DNA of 64,000 nucleotides. Source: Orychophragmus violaceus (lineage: Eukaryota; Streptophyta; Magnoliopsida; Brassicales; Brassicaceae). The DNA lies in the NCBI GenBank assembly GCA_030180135.1, contig CM058237.1:39391126-39455125 (forward strand). Direction: 5' to 3'. The notes under the pieces are model-generated. The model was not told the DNA's origin, made no database searches, and was given only the letters and a program-made list of their open reading frames with translations. Positions 10,537 to 21,799 of the stretch are shown piece after piece. Position numbers and translations under genes: made by a program. Position 1 is the stretch's first letter. Each line of letters starts with the position of its first letter.

Positions 10537-11717
10537 TGATATATCATGGTTTTTACTAGTTTTAGACCATGATATAAGTGTGTTTTAGAGTCTATTTGTG
10601 TTTCTTTAGAGTCTTTTACAGGTTTTATTAGGTACAAGCACATTTGGAGCAGAAGTGGAGATTTTGGAGCTGTTTGGTGCATTTTGGAGATTTGGTCCGA
10701 GAGACAGAGTTCACTGTCCAGATTTGAGGATTGCGTCGATCGTTGCACACCTGCATCGATCGATGCATAGCGCGAATGGGCCAGACTCGGCGGTTTAATG
10801 AAGAATGCTGATATTGCAGAAAAGCCCAGAAGTTCCAGATATTTACACAGAAGCCCAAAACGTGTTCTAGATTATATATTAGGGTTTTTAGCCACTTGTT
10901 TAGGCGACGCTTTTACTACGCATTATTTTACTTTTGAGAGAGAGTTAGGGGCTGATCCTGATCTCGAAAGAGAGAGGATTTTGAACCCCAGTTCTTTATT
11001 TGATTTTATAATATTTGGTTTTCTATTCATGATGTTTTCTGTTCTGATGATCATGTCTGAGTAGATTACCTGTTAGGTTTAGGGATTCTCATTAGGGATT
11101 TCATGGAATTATAGGTTAATAAATCTGTAGGAATTCATATATGTTAGTTCTTCATCTAGGATTGTTCTTACTGCTTAATCTAAATTAGCTACCCAGATTT
11201 ATGATGTTAGGTTGATTGATGCAACGACAGTTGGTTAATTAGCTAGAAAGAACCTAGATGAGCAATTTAATTACTCGCAAAGGAATTTGGTTTAATTAGA
11301 TTGTGAACATATCGAACTTGGAATTAAAGCTGGTTTAATCTGTTAGTAATTGCAAAGGAATTTGGATTGCTGCACTTAGACTTAGAGAATTCTCGCAACG
11401 ACAGTTGGTTAATTCTATATCTGTGTTTGAGTTCTAGAATAGCGCTTAATTAGATCCCGATTGATTGATTGCATGTGTTCCTGATTTCCTGAGAACTCCC
11501 TAGACTTAACGCTTCGCTTCCTTGCTCACAACTCGCTTTGTTTACTTTCTGCTGTCTGATTTACTGCTTTCTCATCATACTTGCTTTCTCCTAGTTTAAT
11601 CTTTTCTGTTCTTAATCTATCGTTGACCGGAGTCCCTGTGGATTCGATACCCTAAGTACTACAACTACATCACTGTGCACTTGCAGTTAGAATAGGGATA
11701 AAACTAGAAACCTATTA
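10537..11717 (+). repeat. 3' LTR of element B
   Basis: Same length (1181 bp) as the 5' LTR with scattered substitutions; the terminal CA has mutated (CCTATTA). A dyad pair is at 10733-10766. The TSD AAAGA follows directly. Confidence 0.92.
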
Positions 11718-11722
11718 AAAGA

Positions 11723-11777
11723 CTCAATATATACAACTATATCATGGTTGAAAACCTATAAAAACCATGATATATCA
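11723..11777 (-). repeat. Displaced outer end of the element A LTR
   Basis: These 55 bp resume the element A LTR after element B and its duplicated AAAGA. They end in CCATGATATATCA, which on the minus strand is the TGATATATCATGG start shared with B. Confidence 0.8.
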
Positions 11778-12240
11778 CTTGCCTCATTAAAAACCTCTCT
11801 TGGAAAACCCATCGGGACAAAACCAAGAGGAGGGAAAAAGAGTACAAGTCCACACACCTCCATTGATGATGACTTAAGTGGCTTGAATCACAACCAAAGT
11901 GGATGGATTAGCACAATCAAGTTGTCCCTGAATGTGGTGCAGAAGGGTGTAGAAAGCTTGCTTGAATTGCTTTGCCTTAGCTCTTGTTATTAGTCCAATT
12001 GATATGTGCAAAGCTTCTGGTCCTTGCTCTCCATTCTCCTCTGGTTCAAGCTGCTCCTTAGCTCCATTCTCCTCAGCAACAAGCTGATTCTCAGCTCCAT
12101 TCTCCCCTAGTAAGCTGCTCAATGTCCTCAGGTTCCAAGCTTCCCATGATCACATCAGGTTTGTCGATGAAAGAAGAGGGAGGAGATAGAGAGGTACGAG
12201 ACCCAATAGAAGGAGAGAGAAGAGAGCTTGTGATAATTTG
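11778..12240 (-). pseudogene. Remnant of a gypsy polyprotein tail
   Basis: A minus-strand frame at 12122-11874 encodes an acidic repeat region (EENGAKEQLEPEENGEQ) followed by GLITRAKAKQFKQAFYTLL. That matches the ITRSxAKK-type tail found at the end of integrase in many plant gypsy elements, including the CRM-type element in this window. No LTR boundary or further domain can be placed. It is probably the older DNA into which element A inserted. Confidence 0.4.
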
Positions 12241-12389
12241 ATTTTTGGGATATATTTTATTTGTCTATTAAATTGAAAAGGGAAAAATCGGATTTTCCAA
12301 GTTTCATTAAGAGTATAGAGTGTGTGAGATTAGGTGAGAGTAGGGTATATTTGGTTTCTCACTTAAGAACTCCTCATAATTTGATCCTA

Positions 12390-12580
12390 AGTAATGAGAC
12401 TTCATCCTGAAGTCTCGTACGTAATGAGACTTCACCGTGAAGTTTCCGAAAAAATTCAAAGTTGTGGTCAATTGCAAAATTAGACCCTACTTTTAATGAG
12501 ATTTCATGACGAAGTCTCTGAGAGGACGCTCATAAGACTTCATAATAAAGTCTGGTGTGAGACTACTTCATGAAGTCTCA
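12390..12580. repeat. Cluster of AGACTTCA...TGAAGTCT palindromes
   Basis: A perfect dyad GAGACTTCA-N3-TGAAGTCTC lies at 12396-12416. Degraded copies follow near 12425, 12503, 12535 and 12553. The flanks (12240-13035) are AT-rich with no gene. Similar motifs recur near 47370 and 47757. Confidence 0.6.
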
Positions 12581-13035
12581 TATGCTAATATAAATGAAAT
12601 TCCATCTTGTTAAAAAAAAAAAAAAAATCTTGTCCATGTGTGTTGCTTAAGGTTTTGATGTTGTATAAGTTTAAGATTTTTTCGCATAAATATTTTTATA
12701 TAATTTTTCTTAAGTTATTAGGTATTTAGCGTATATTTTTCAGATTTCGTTGACTTCTCTTTGAAGTTTCATGTATTGATTTTTTTTTTTTAAAAAATCA
12801 TTTGTAGCTTATTTATTTTGTGTTTGAAATTTTATATTTTTGCATGCGTATTAGTTATTGTTATTGTTTATTTATGATTTTCACAACTCAATGTGTTATA
12901 TTCAACCTTAAATTAATTTTATGAATTTATGATTCCTAATTACAGACTTCAAGGGGAAGTATCCTAATGAGAACTCAATCCATAACTTGTATATTAATAA
13001 TTTTATTACTTTTCTTGATGTTGGAATCAATGAGT
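12581..13035. other. AT-rich non-coding interval
   Basis: No supported ORF or RNA. One more degraded AGACTTCA motif lies near 12945. The interval ends at the AGT target site (13033-13035) of CACTA-1. Confidence 0.5.
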
Positions 13036-13921
13036 CACTACAAGAAATATGTACATTGTCGGCGCGAAAATAATGCTATCATATGTCTTTCATAGCGTTT
13101 TCATAAATGCTATCTATGCGGGAGCTATCTTAGGTACCAGCCCTACGATAGCATTTTCTCGGTTTGCTATAATAGCGCTGATCTATTATAGCACGTAATT
13201 TTATACGCTGTAAATATATTAATAATAGCAAAACATTAATGCTATACTATATGTAATTATAGCATTTGATTTATGTTCTATTTTATTTTGACAGCTTTTT
13301 GTGTGCTATAATACAGTTATTGATGTCTATTTTATAGTGCTATGATATTATTATAACGGTCATTTTGTTTTTATTATATTTGTTATCAACCTGCTATCAA
13401 TTTCTTTTATATAATACAATGATTGCATAATCTTAAAACTGATATAGAAATTAAGACATTCATTCCACAAGTCTGAATACAATCCAACATCCAAAACACA
13501 AGTTTAGAGTTTCATGACAGAAACATTAGCCTAGTCTTAACCAAAGTAAAACTAAAATACATAGACTAGTTATAAGTTCATTAGCCTAGTCTTAACCAAA
13601 GTAAAACTAGCTATCCTGGACCAAATTTCCTTCATTCCCTTCCTTCATTCCCTGTATCAAAAAAACCAGTGTCTTACTTTAGTAACACATATATATAATC
13701 AGATGTAAAATAAAAGAAGAAGCACAACAATTACCTCAGTACCCAGTATTGATGTCTTTCACCACACCTTTGAACTCTTTCATGTTCAAAGTTTATGTCT
13801 CTCCCTTGTCTGCTTTACTGAAAATTGCAGCTATATCTTCCTGTTTACTCAACAAGACCACAACAAATCAAACTCTGAAGAGTCACTCATCATTACACAA
13901 GGAAAGGTGTTGAAACAATAC

Positions 13922-14336
13922 CATGAGTCTGCATTGGTTGATGGTTGAGGTGTCACCTAAAGCATAGACACTGTCGCATCCCTCCACTCTAAGCCATTCG
14001 TCAGTTGCCAAGACACGCCTCTGCCCCTGTAAACATATACTCAAAACGCAGAAAATATAGTTAGGTGGACAAGAGAAAATTATTTGATTAGTCAAACGAT
14101 TGCAAGTCTTGGTTTGAAATCTAACCTGACCAATCAGCTGCATAAAGTCTCTGATGACAGGACGTGAATCAATCACAAAACCATACCATAAGGTTCAGAG
14201 ACAAGTTTGCCAGTTCCACTTTCCTTTGTGGATATCTCATCAACAGTCACTCCCACAACCATAGACTTTATATTCAAATCAATATCGTCTCTCTGGAACT
14301 TTTCCTCAGCAAAAGCAATGATCCTCTTGTCAAACC
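13922..14336 (-). pseudogene. Captured fragment of an NDB-type external NAD(P)H dehydrogenase gene
   Basis: Two exons on the minus strand. Exon a (about 14336-14126) encodes FDKRIIAFAEEKFQRDDIDL and EPYGMVL, then a stop, then SRPVIRDFMQLIGQ. Exon b (14026-13922) encodes RRVLATDEWLRVEGCDSVYALGDTSTINQ. These match the C-terminal half of plant type II NAD(P)H dehydrogenases of the NDB group, which sit on the outer face of the inner mitochondrial membrane. The intron between the exons keeps GT/AG sites, so genomic DNA and not cDNA was captured. An in-frame TGA follows GMVL, where the normal protein has a short W-containing stretch. The fragment cannot make an enzyme. Confidence 0.8.
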
Positions 14337-14399
14337 TCAGATATCTGCCACTCGCAATGGCTCACTATTAAGACTTCAGATACAAAACTAAAAGCTAGG

Positions 14400-15550
14400 A
14401 AAGCAACTAACGAGTACCTGTAGAGTTCTGATATATCTTTTTGGATAGCCAATAGCATTAAGCGACGGTGATTCCATGATCTTTGCCAGCTGCCGTCCTG
14501 CTGCCAAGACCCTGAGACAATAATTAGCACCCAACAATAATACAGAGCCATACAAAACAAAAGGCAGAATATGGACAAAAAAAATAGTATACAATATTGA
14601 ATGTATAAAAGGAAAAGCAAGTGTTACGGATCAACTAACATGTTATTGTTTGATTGTAAATCCTGCTGTGAAACTCCCTCTAGCCCACTTTCTTTAGTCG
14701 TGCTCTGGCATTTCTGTGCAACTTGAAGCAACTGGTTCACCTGCATGACCGATAATAAGTTTTTATTAAACTTTCCAGCACCGTTTGCAGCATGTCTAAA
14801 CATATATTCAGAACTAAAATTATAGACTATGTGCTTATATTCATAGGGAAACAAAAAAAAATAAGCACATAAGAAAGCATTTAGGGAAACCAAGTATTAG
14901 ATATCCTCGAAAAAACAACCAAGGGTTGTAAGTCTTAAGCTCCTCTAGTTTGGTTTTAGCTTCCTCTGCAGTCTCTATACAGTTACAACTGCAATTAGAA
15001 ACAGTAGAAACGAGAGTCTTAAGGTGACTCCAGAACCCCAATCCGGTTCTAGCGATAAGTTCCTTTGAAGTACCGTTTGGATACAAGTTTTGCAGATATA
15101 TTGTCTCGTTCTTGGAGAATAAGCTCCAGACTCTGCAACACAAGGTAGCAGTTTACCCACTGTAAGCAGCACACAAAATGAACAACAGTGTGACAAATAA
15201 CTTGTAAAGCATAAATAGACATATATAATATGAATTACATCTTTCCGCTTCTACAAGTCATCTTCGTGGCTTACATACCTGCGCAAGATTTGCTGAATGA
15301 GATTTCTCTGCTTTCCAAGTATCTGTGAGCATATTTCACCTCTTGTCTTTGTCTTCTGATCCGTCTCATCTTCAAGTCTCTTCGTCTCAGACAATGCTTC
15401 ACAATAAGAACAACGTATAACATCTCATAAAAAAAGAGCTGAGTGTGAATTGCAGATCCAGAGACAAATCTCAGTTGAACAAAGGAGTGAGCAAACATCA
15501 ATTACACATGAAACAAATTTAGAAGTGTCAAACAGAAGAATTTTAGAGCA
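14400..15550 (-). pseudogene. Further captured exon-like sequence in CACTA-1, source not recognised
   Basis: Minus-strand blocks with good splice signals. One block between 14513 and 14419 reads RQLAKIMESPSLNAIGYPKR. A second near 14740-14640 reads VNQLLQVAQKCQSTTKESGL. Others lie near 14990-14900 (TAEEAKTKLEELKTYNPW) and 15130-15000 (LYPNGTSKELIARTGLGFW). I do not recognise their source gene or genes. The exon-intron look resembles the adjacent NDB fragment, so capture is the likely origin. Confidence 0.4.
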
Positions 15551-16402
15551 GCAGAACACGCTAAAAATCTGAGAAATCCCAAACAAAATCACTTTCAATT
15601 AGCTCTAATTTCCACGAATATCAACGGATTTCAAACCAAGAGAATACACCTATAACTGCTCTGCGATCATACTTTTCTGTATATGGTAACCAGAAATTTC
15701 TGAATCCAAAAGCCTTGAGAGAGCGAGAGAGAGAGACGAACCATGATCGAGATCTTTCTGCAAGGTATTGAGAGATACAGAAGGGAGGAGCAAGGAAGAT
15801 AAATAAATAGCGAAAGAAAAAAAAAATAGCGAAGGGAGGAGCGGATGTGGAGAAGGAATAGCGAAGATAAAGAAAATTAGAGGAAATTTGTGTGTTTAGG
15901 GTTCTAAGAGAAAGAAGGGATAATGAGCGTTAAAAAAAAGGGTTAATGTTGTGACAAAAAAAAAAGAGGGATAATGAAAAACGAAAAAGGGAGTCTAAAA
16001 TTTTCATTAATGGCTGAAAAGCTAATTTTAGCTTCCCACTTAATGAAACTATATCATAGCGCTTATCTAATGCTGTTATATAGTAAAAAAAATTCAAACT
16101 CATCTACAATAGCAGTTCAGTAAAACGTGCTATAACAATCTGCTATGAATGTGGATTTTTTTTGTAGTGAGTGAAAGTTATTCCTTAACGTCATGGAACC
16201 AAATGACTGAAATCCATACCTTTGTGATTTGATCTTATCTTACTCACTAAATGAACAAGTCCCTCGCTTTCTCTTATTTAGTTTAGTTAAAGTATATATG
16301 TGAGCAAATCACTTGGTAATGTGGTTTATACATGTTTTTAACACATATTAAAGTTCAAAATTTATAAGTTAATGGTCACACATAATAGTTCATAGTTAAT
16401 AA

Positions 16403-16780
16403 CACTACAAGAAATTCGTGTATTGATAGCTACCGGAAAACGCTATGTATCGATACGATAACGTTGTGTTACCCGCTATGTCATTGAGCACGATAAAAAG
16501 TCTCGCACTTTAAATAGCGTTTTTAGTAAATGCTATGGTATATATTTTAAAGATAGCGTTTGATATACACGCTATGATATTAATTTTTAGATAGCGTTTA
16601 CTTTAAATGATGTTGTATATGTTTTTTATGATAGCGTTTATTTGACGCAATATGTTATTTCTACAATAGCGTTTATGAGATTATGAATTAGCTATATAAT
16701 AGCGTTATATAGTCGACTTCTATTGTAAAAATAGCAATCTTTTAAATGTTATCGTTAGATTAAACATAACAATTGTAAAT
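16403..16780. mobile_element. Orphan CACTA terminus
   Basis: CACTACAAGAAATTCGTG at 16403 is followed by a dense array of ATAGCGTTT motifs to about 16750, a typical CACTA subterminal region. I could not find a partner TTGTAGTG end to the right with a matching 3-bp duplication (TAA precedes it). It may be the 3' terminus of the minus-strand CACTA relic at 18969-21344. Confidence 0.6.
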
Positions 16781-17026
16781 GTTATGTATTTCGATTGTTC
16801 GAAAACATATTTTATTTTTTTTACCCTAATTTTTTCTGTAAATATTTATTTAATTTAATTTTAATTTTAATTACATTTTAATTAAAAATATATATATTAT
16901 TAAAAAAAAGATTCATATCAGAGTATTACAAACAGGTTTCTAGACCAATGAAAAAACACATCAAATACAATTAAAACAAACATTGTTCATACATTAAACA
17001 CACCTCCCTAACACCTTCAGCTTCTG
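16781..17026. other. AT-rich spacer
   Basis: Low-complexity AT-rich sequence with runs of TTTAATT; no gene signal seen. Confidence 0.5.
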
Positions 17027-17353
17027 CTACTTAGCTCGACGACCCCCCTTTCTTGAAGACTCTCCTTGTTCTTGCTTTGGTCGTTTCATTGCAGCTGAGT
17101 TGAGTTCTTGGTTTCTGAGTCTTTGTTCTTCCCTTTTGAAATTTTGGACAAGTCTGTGGAACTCTGGTGCGATATCTGCTTGGTCTTCCTCAACCCGTAT
17201 CATGTAATCCATAGCTCTACGGTATTCTACTCCTGTGAGCTCCAACACATCGCCTCCTCGATCATTATCTGCTTCTTGTTGTAGCTGTGGGCGGAGCTTT
17301 GGTATGATTCCCATTGCCGGGAGTCCGCAGACTTTGATCTTCCTTGCTTCCAT
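17027..17353 (-). CDS. Hypothetical 108-residue protein, probably an exon of a relic
   Basis: A minus-strand ORF with a strongly charged helical middle (YRRAMDYMIRVEEDQADIAPEF, then FKREEQRLRNQE) and a basic C-terminus (SSRKGGRRAK). I do not recognise the family. It lies between an orphan CACTA end and CACTA transposase remnants, so it may be a captured host exon or part of the element. Upstream on its strand, 17354-18180 contains further short exon-like pieces with possible splice sites but nothing identifiable. Confidence 0.3.
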   Translation of the reverse strand: MEARKIKVCGLPAMGIIPKLRPQLQQEADNDRGGDVLELTGVEYRRAMDYMIRVEEDQADIAPEFHRLVQNFKREEQRLRNQELNSAAMKRPKQEQGESSRKGGRRAK

Positions 17354-18289
17354 TTCTGAATCAAAACGTAAAGCAACCCTAAATTAATATTTAGGCAACG
17401 AAAAATTGAACTAAGACCAGAACAAATATGTCAATTACCTTTGGGAGATTAGGGAGACAGCTTCTTTTTGATATCTGTTTCAAATGATAAGAACGAATGG
17501 TCGATCAGTCATTAAACTTTGAAAGGCTAATGCTACGGATATAAATTTTTTAGTGAATTCCAGATAACCATATGTGACAGTAAATCAGTTAAGTAATATT
17601 ACCCTTGATATGAAACCCTGAATTGAAGCAAAAACCCGGAATTTATGAACCTGCATACATAGAAATCTATCAGCTGCTCTCTAGAAATTTTTTTAAAGAT
17701 ATCAAGAGAAAGACCTAACTTTCTTGGTGGCTGCTTCTAAACGCTCCTATTGCTCGAGTTTCTTCCTTAGTTCTTCAATCTCTGACAAAAGCAATAAAAC
17801 TGAGAAGTGAGACAAGGAAATCACAGATGAATCATTAATATACAACCAGAAAGGAAACATAGAGTTCAGTACAGAAAAATTTTAGAGATAGATGCGATTG
17901 TCCGAGAGATACAGCGATAGATACCTGGAAAACGGCGAAGGATATGAAACGGCTTCAAATATTTAGATACAAACCCTAAATCAATTTTAAGGGTCGGTTG
18001 GCTTGATAGAGATACATGGATATTGAGAAAGATAAAGAGATAGATCTGAATTCACCGGTGGGCAGACGGAAGCCGATGAGAGCCCACTTCTGTCGAGAGA
18101 CGAGAGACAGCGAAGAGGCGAAACCCTATCTTTGGTCTGATAAACAAAAACGAAGATTCTAGATTTCTTCACGATATATTAACACAAAAGGATAAGTTTT
18201 TAAGGAATTTTGGTAAAGGCCCAATTGATTTACTATATTAAATTAACAATAATATTGGGGTTTGTAACCTTTTGGAATTTAGAGTATAG
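17354..18289. other. Unassigned interval with a short minus-strand ORF
   Basis: A 61-residue minus ORF at 17987-18172 is rich in Ser and Leu and matches nothing I recognise. The rest is non-coding. Confidence 0.3.
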
Positions 18290-18790
18290 GGGATTAGAAT
18301 TTAGGGTTTAGAGTTAAGGGTTTAGTGTTTTACGTTTCTATCCTTTGGGCTAATGATTTAGGGATTAGATAGGGTTTATTTTAAATTTAGTTTTAATGTA
18401 TACATTTATAGGGTTTACTATTATTTTTTATGGGTTAGTCTTTATTTTAATTTGTTTTATGATTTCTAAATTAGAGTGTAAGGTTTAAGAGGTTATGTGT
18501 TAGAGTTTAGGGTTTGAGGGATTGTGTTAGGCTTTAGTATTTTATTTTTAAAGATTTACATTTTCGATTTAGAGTTTATCATTTAGTTTTCATTTTAATT
18601 TGTTTTAGGTTTCTAAATTAGAGTGTAAGTTTTAAGAGGTTATGTGTTAGGGTTTAGGGTTGAGAGTTTAGTTTTTATTTTAATATGTTTTAGTTTTTTA
18701 TATTAGAGTCTAGGGTTTAGGGTTTAGGGTTAGTATTTTTTTAAAAATTTCATGTTAGATTTAGGGTATAGGTTCTTGTCTAATTTTTAT
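18290..18790 (+). repeat. Degenerate interstitial telomere-like repeats (TTTAGGG type)
   Basis: Many copies and near copies of the plant telomere unit TTTAGGG. The best run is at about 18709-18737 (TAGGGTTTAGGGTTTAGGG), with scattered GGGTTTAG around it. Length between copies is irregular, so this is an old, decayed tract. Confidence 0.65.
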
Positions 18791-18968
18791 TTTAAAGTTT
18801 ACACTTAAAAATAAAACAAATATTTTGAACACATGTAAAATCAAATAACATAAGATAACTTTGTAAAACATAATAAAAGTCAACAAGAAATACAATATTC
18901 GAACATCATGATACCCAACATACTATAACAACACATAGGTTTATAAGGTAACTTATAACATCACAACC

Positions 18969-21344
18969 TCAAGTAAAAACAAGTTTATCATTAGGCCATG
19001 CTACTGTTGTACCCAAAGCATCATTAATGCATTCAACTTCCCCATTTGGTCTCCATACTTTGGCCTCTCTATTCTTTACAACTTGAATCCATACCTTACT
19101 AGCATCAGGCCCTAAGGGGACAAAGTGTACTTTGTCTTCCGGATTAGATGAAAGAACTTTGCCCTCTGCAATGATCTCTCTTGAATTTTCCAAATCCAAC
19201 AATGAGCACTTCTCTTTCTTCTGGCCTGATGAGCTGTTACTCTGCACATCACAACAAGAATTATACTTCCAGCGACCATCAAAAACATCATATTAAGTTA
19301 AATTGTAGTAACAGAATCATACCCCAGGTGATGTTGTTTTCTGTGTAGATGATATAGGTGATGATGCTTTCGGCGATGATCCTTTTCCAGGAGGAGTAGG
19401 CAACTGTAACTTTTGAATGGGCCAGACAATATACTCTTGAAGTGCATGCTCCATCATATACATGTCAGGAGTTTGTCTCCATAGGTAAGCATCTTTTGTG
19501 ACGAACCGGCATATCCTACCAAAAATACGAAGGATTAGTTGAGAAAGGATAAACAAATGAAAAAATCAAATAACTGTAATATAGAAATTTAAAATGAAAG
19601 CACATACCTTCCAATAAGGTAAGTCAAACAGTATGGACCGTTTCTTCCACCTCCAATTATCATTGTCTTCATCATATTCATCACCTGGCAGCTCCTCATC
19701 TTCGCATTTAGCCTTCCTTTTCCTTTTTCCTTTTTTGTCTATAGATTTACCAAACTAATTTCTGAAATCCTTTAACATCTCACAAATCTCAACTCCAGTT
19801 TGAACTCTACATGCACTTCCTTCCTCTATAGTGTTATCAAACCATTTCTTTCTTCTTCTGTAAGGATGATCAGGTTTGAGCCTCTTTCTATTGCCCAAAT
19901 ACACATGCTTACGACTGAACTTTAACCATCTAAAGGGTGTATCCTTCCCACACACATTACACGCCTGTTTCCCTTTAACTTTACAGCCTGCCAATGACCC
20001 TAATCCTGGATAATCAGTTATACTCCATAGTAACACTGCTTTAAGAGTGAAATTCTCCCTCATGAACGAGTCATATACAACAATACCTTCACGCCAAAGA
20101 TCCTATAGATCATCTATCAACGGAGCCAAGTAGATGTCGATGTTATTGCTCGGTGCAGTTGGCCCAGGGATCAAAAGGGTGAGCATAATGTTCTCTGCCT
20201 TCATACATAATGTTGGATGCATGTTGTAGTTGACTAATAATACCGGCCATGTGCTATACTTCGTGTTCTGGAGGGAGAAAGGATTCATCCCATCTGTAGA
20301 AAGACCAAGACGGAGGTTTCTTGGTTAAGCAGAAAACTCAGGCCATTTATCATTCACATTGGCCCAAGTTAGTGAATCAACTGGATGCTTCATTGTACCA
20401 TCTGAACTTGCATTATTGTAATGCCACCTCAACTCTTCAGCAACTCTTTTGGATCTAAACATCCTCCTGAATCTGTCTTTTATAGGAAAATACCTAAGAA
20501 CCTTCGCTGGAATCCCCTTCTTCTCATGACCAGTGTTCTTATCCCTTTCCCATCTTGACAGATTACATCTTGGACAGCTTTCCATCTCTGCGTACTGCTT
20601 CCTGTACAGGATGCAGTCGTTAGTGCATGCATGAATCATGTCGTATCCAAACCCAAACATCTTCAGGAACTTCTTCATCTCATCTGTAGAGCTCGGGAGA
20701 ACATTATCCTTAGGAAGCATCTCATGAACCATTCTCAACAGTTGATCAAAATAATTCTCCGACATACCACTCTTAACTTTAATCCTGTAAAGCCCCATGA
20801 TTGCAGATATCTTGGTGTAGTTAGAACAACTTGGATATAGAGGAGTCTCAGCATCTTCTAGCTTCTTCCTGAACTCAAACTCTTCTTTACTATCAACATC
20901 ATCATTATGATCTTCACTGTGGCTACTAGGCTGTGAATCACCATCAAAAAAGGTTGTCCTAATCAAATCAAAAGCTTCAAACTCAGACCTCGGATCTTCA
21001 GATGGCTTAGCAGTTCTAATATCCCCATGCTTTCTCCAACACGGTTTCCTCTTGTATTTCTCATCCATGCCCCTAATCAATAGATGATCTACCACTGTAT
21101 CTGTCGCCTGATGACACAAATTTCGACAGTCTATGCATGGACATAATATGACACTTGGGTTACCCAGCTTTGTTGATGATGCATGCACAAAATTAGTTGC
21201 TCCTGTCTGATACTCAAGGCTAGCCCTGTAACAAACAAACATTAAAAACTTCTATATAGAATTCTGCAAAAAGTTTTACTTCACAAAGTAATGTAGAGAA
21301 GAAACAATTTCATACCTTGGATGCCAAACCCAAGTCTTATCCAT
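18969..21344 (-). pseudogene. CACTA TNPD/TNPA internal-deletion derivative
   Basis: Minus-strand relic of a CACTA transposase region. Exon 1 (21344-21316) encodes MDKTWVWHPR. Exon 2 (21225-19608) carries the transposase-associated zinc-like motif (CPCIDCRNL), then the Transposase_21 domain with LSTDGMNPF and the CNVCGK cluster, ending at LPYWK before a GT donor. Stops interrupt it near 20325, 20103 and 19755. After that donor the sequence jumps straight to the C-terminal modules of the second transposase gene (19556-19317 and 19247-18969, motif VPLGPDASKVWIQVV). The rest of TNPD and the start of TNPA are therefore deleted. Confidence 0.8.
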
Positions 21345-21799
21345 CTTAAAACAACACCACAGCTCCACATACACTCAAATTAAACCATATCAATCAACAA
21401 AAGAAACAACAACAAGTAAAGATGATTCTGAAAGATAATTACTCACCAACTAAATTTAGGAACTCTTTTGTTCTGTTCAAATCCGTATAATAGATATTTA
21501 TCTACTTCGTATCAATACCATATTCTAACTCAGATTTACCTTCGATGTCTGATTTTGCTTCGTTTGAGAAGTTATCACGAACCCAAGATTCCCAGGCAAC
21601 TAAGATTCGAATTAGGGTTTCGATTTGGCGATAACACTGAGTAATTGAGTGGAAATTGCGAAATTAAGCCAAGATGATGAACATGCAAGAAAGAAGAAGA
21701 TAGAGTGAAAGAATTAGAACTGAAAATTTGGCTAAGGAAAAAAATAAAGTTTAGAGTTAGGCTCAGTACAAACACGGGGGAACCAAAACTAGAAAAGAT
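21345..21799 (-). other. Upstream region of the TNPD relic
   Basis: Non-coding leader or promoter sequence of the relic at 18969-21344, with no feature I can name. Near 21790-21800 it abuts the truncated end of a second TNPD copy; no terminal repeat is visible at the junction. Confidence 0.4.

Larger units (their letters stand above)
6501..11717 (+). mobile_element. Non-autonomous Athila-like LTR element B
   Basis: A structurally complete element: 5' LTR 6501-7681, 18-nt tRNA-Asp primer site 7688-7705, one ORF, polypurine tract ending 10536, 3' LTR 10537-11717. Both LTRs are 1181 bp. The target duplication AAAGA occurs at 6496-6500 and 11718-11722. It lies inside the LTR of element A in the opposite orientation. 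The only coding content is a gag-linker ORF; capsid, protease, RT, RNase H and integrase are absent, so it depends on a related helper. By eye the LTRs differ at about two dozen positions (near 2%), so the insertion is fairly young but not brand new. Confidence 0.93.
1..11777 (-). mobile_element. Athila-type Ty3/gypsy element A (degenerate, left end outside window)
   Basis: Minus-strand LTR retroelement. Read from the right it has a 5' LTR (11777 down to 5393, split by element B), a leader, gag-protease, a conserved hairpin, then ORF-1 of the ATHILA ORF-1 family; the 3' LTR lies beyond base 1. No reverse transcriptase, RNase H or integrase occurs between protease (2518) and ORF-1 (1659), so pol is deleted. 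The primer binding site expected next to the LTR is also absent. Several in-frame stops and one frameshift mark it as dead. The assignment to the Athila lineage rests on the ORF-1 sequence and on sister elements B and C having a tRNA-Asp primer site. Confidence 0.85.
13036..16169. mobile_element. CACTA-1, non-autonomous CACTA transposon carrying host gene fragments
   Basis: Starts CACTACAAGAAATATG and ends TTTTTGTAGTG, flanked by the 3-bp duplication AGT (13033-13035, 16170-16172). Subterminal sequence is packed with GCTAT/ATAGC motifs, typical of CACTA transposase binding regions. Its two ends match those of CACTA-3 in inverted orientation, so both belong to one family. It encodes no transposase. 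The interior holds minus-strand exons with splice signals, including a recognisable NDB dehydrogenase fragment. Confidence 0.9.
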
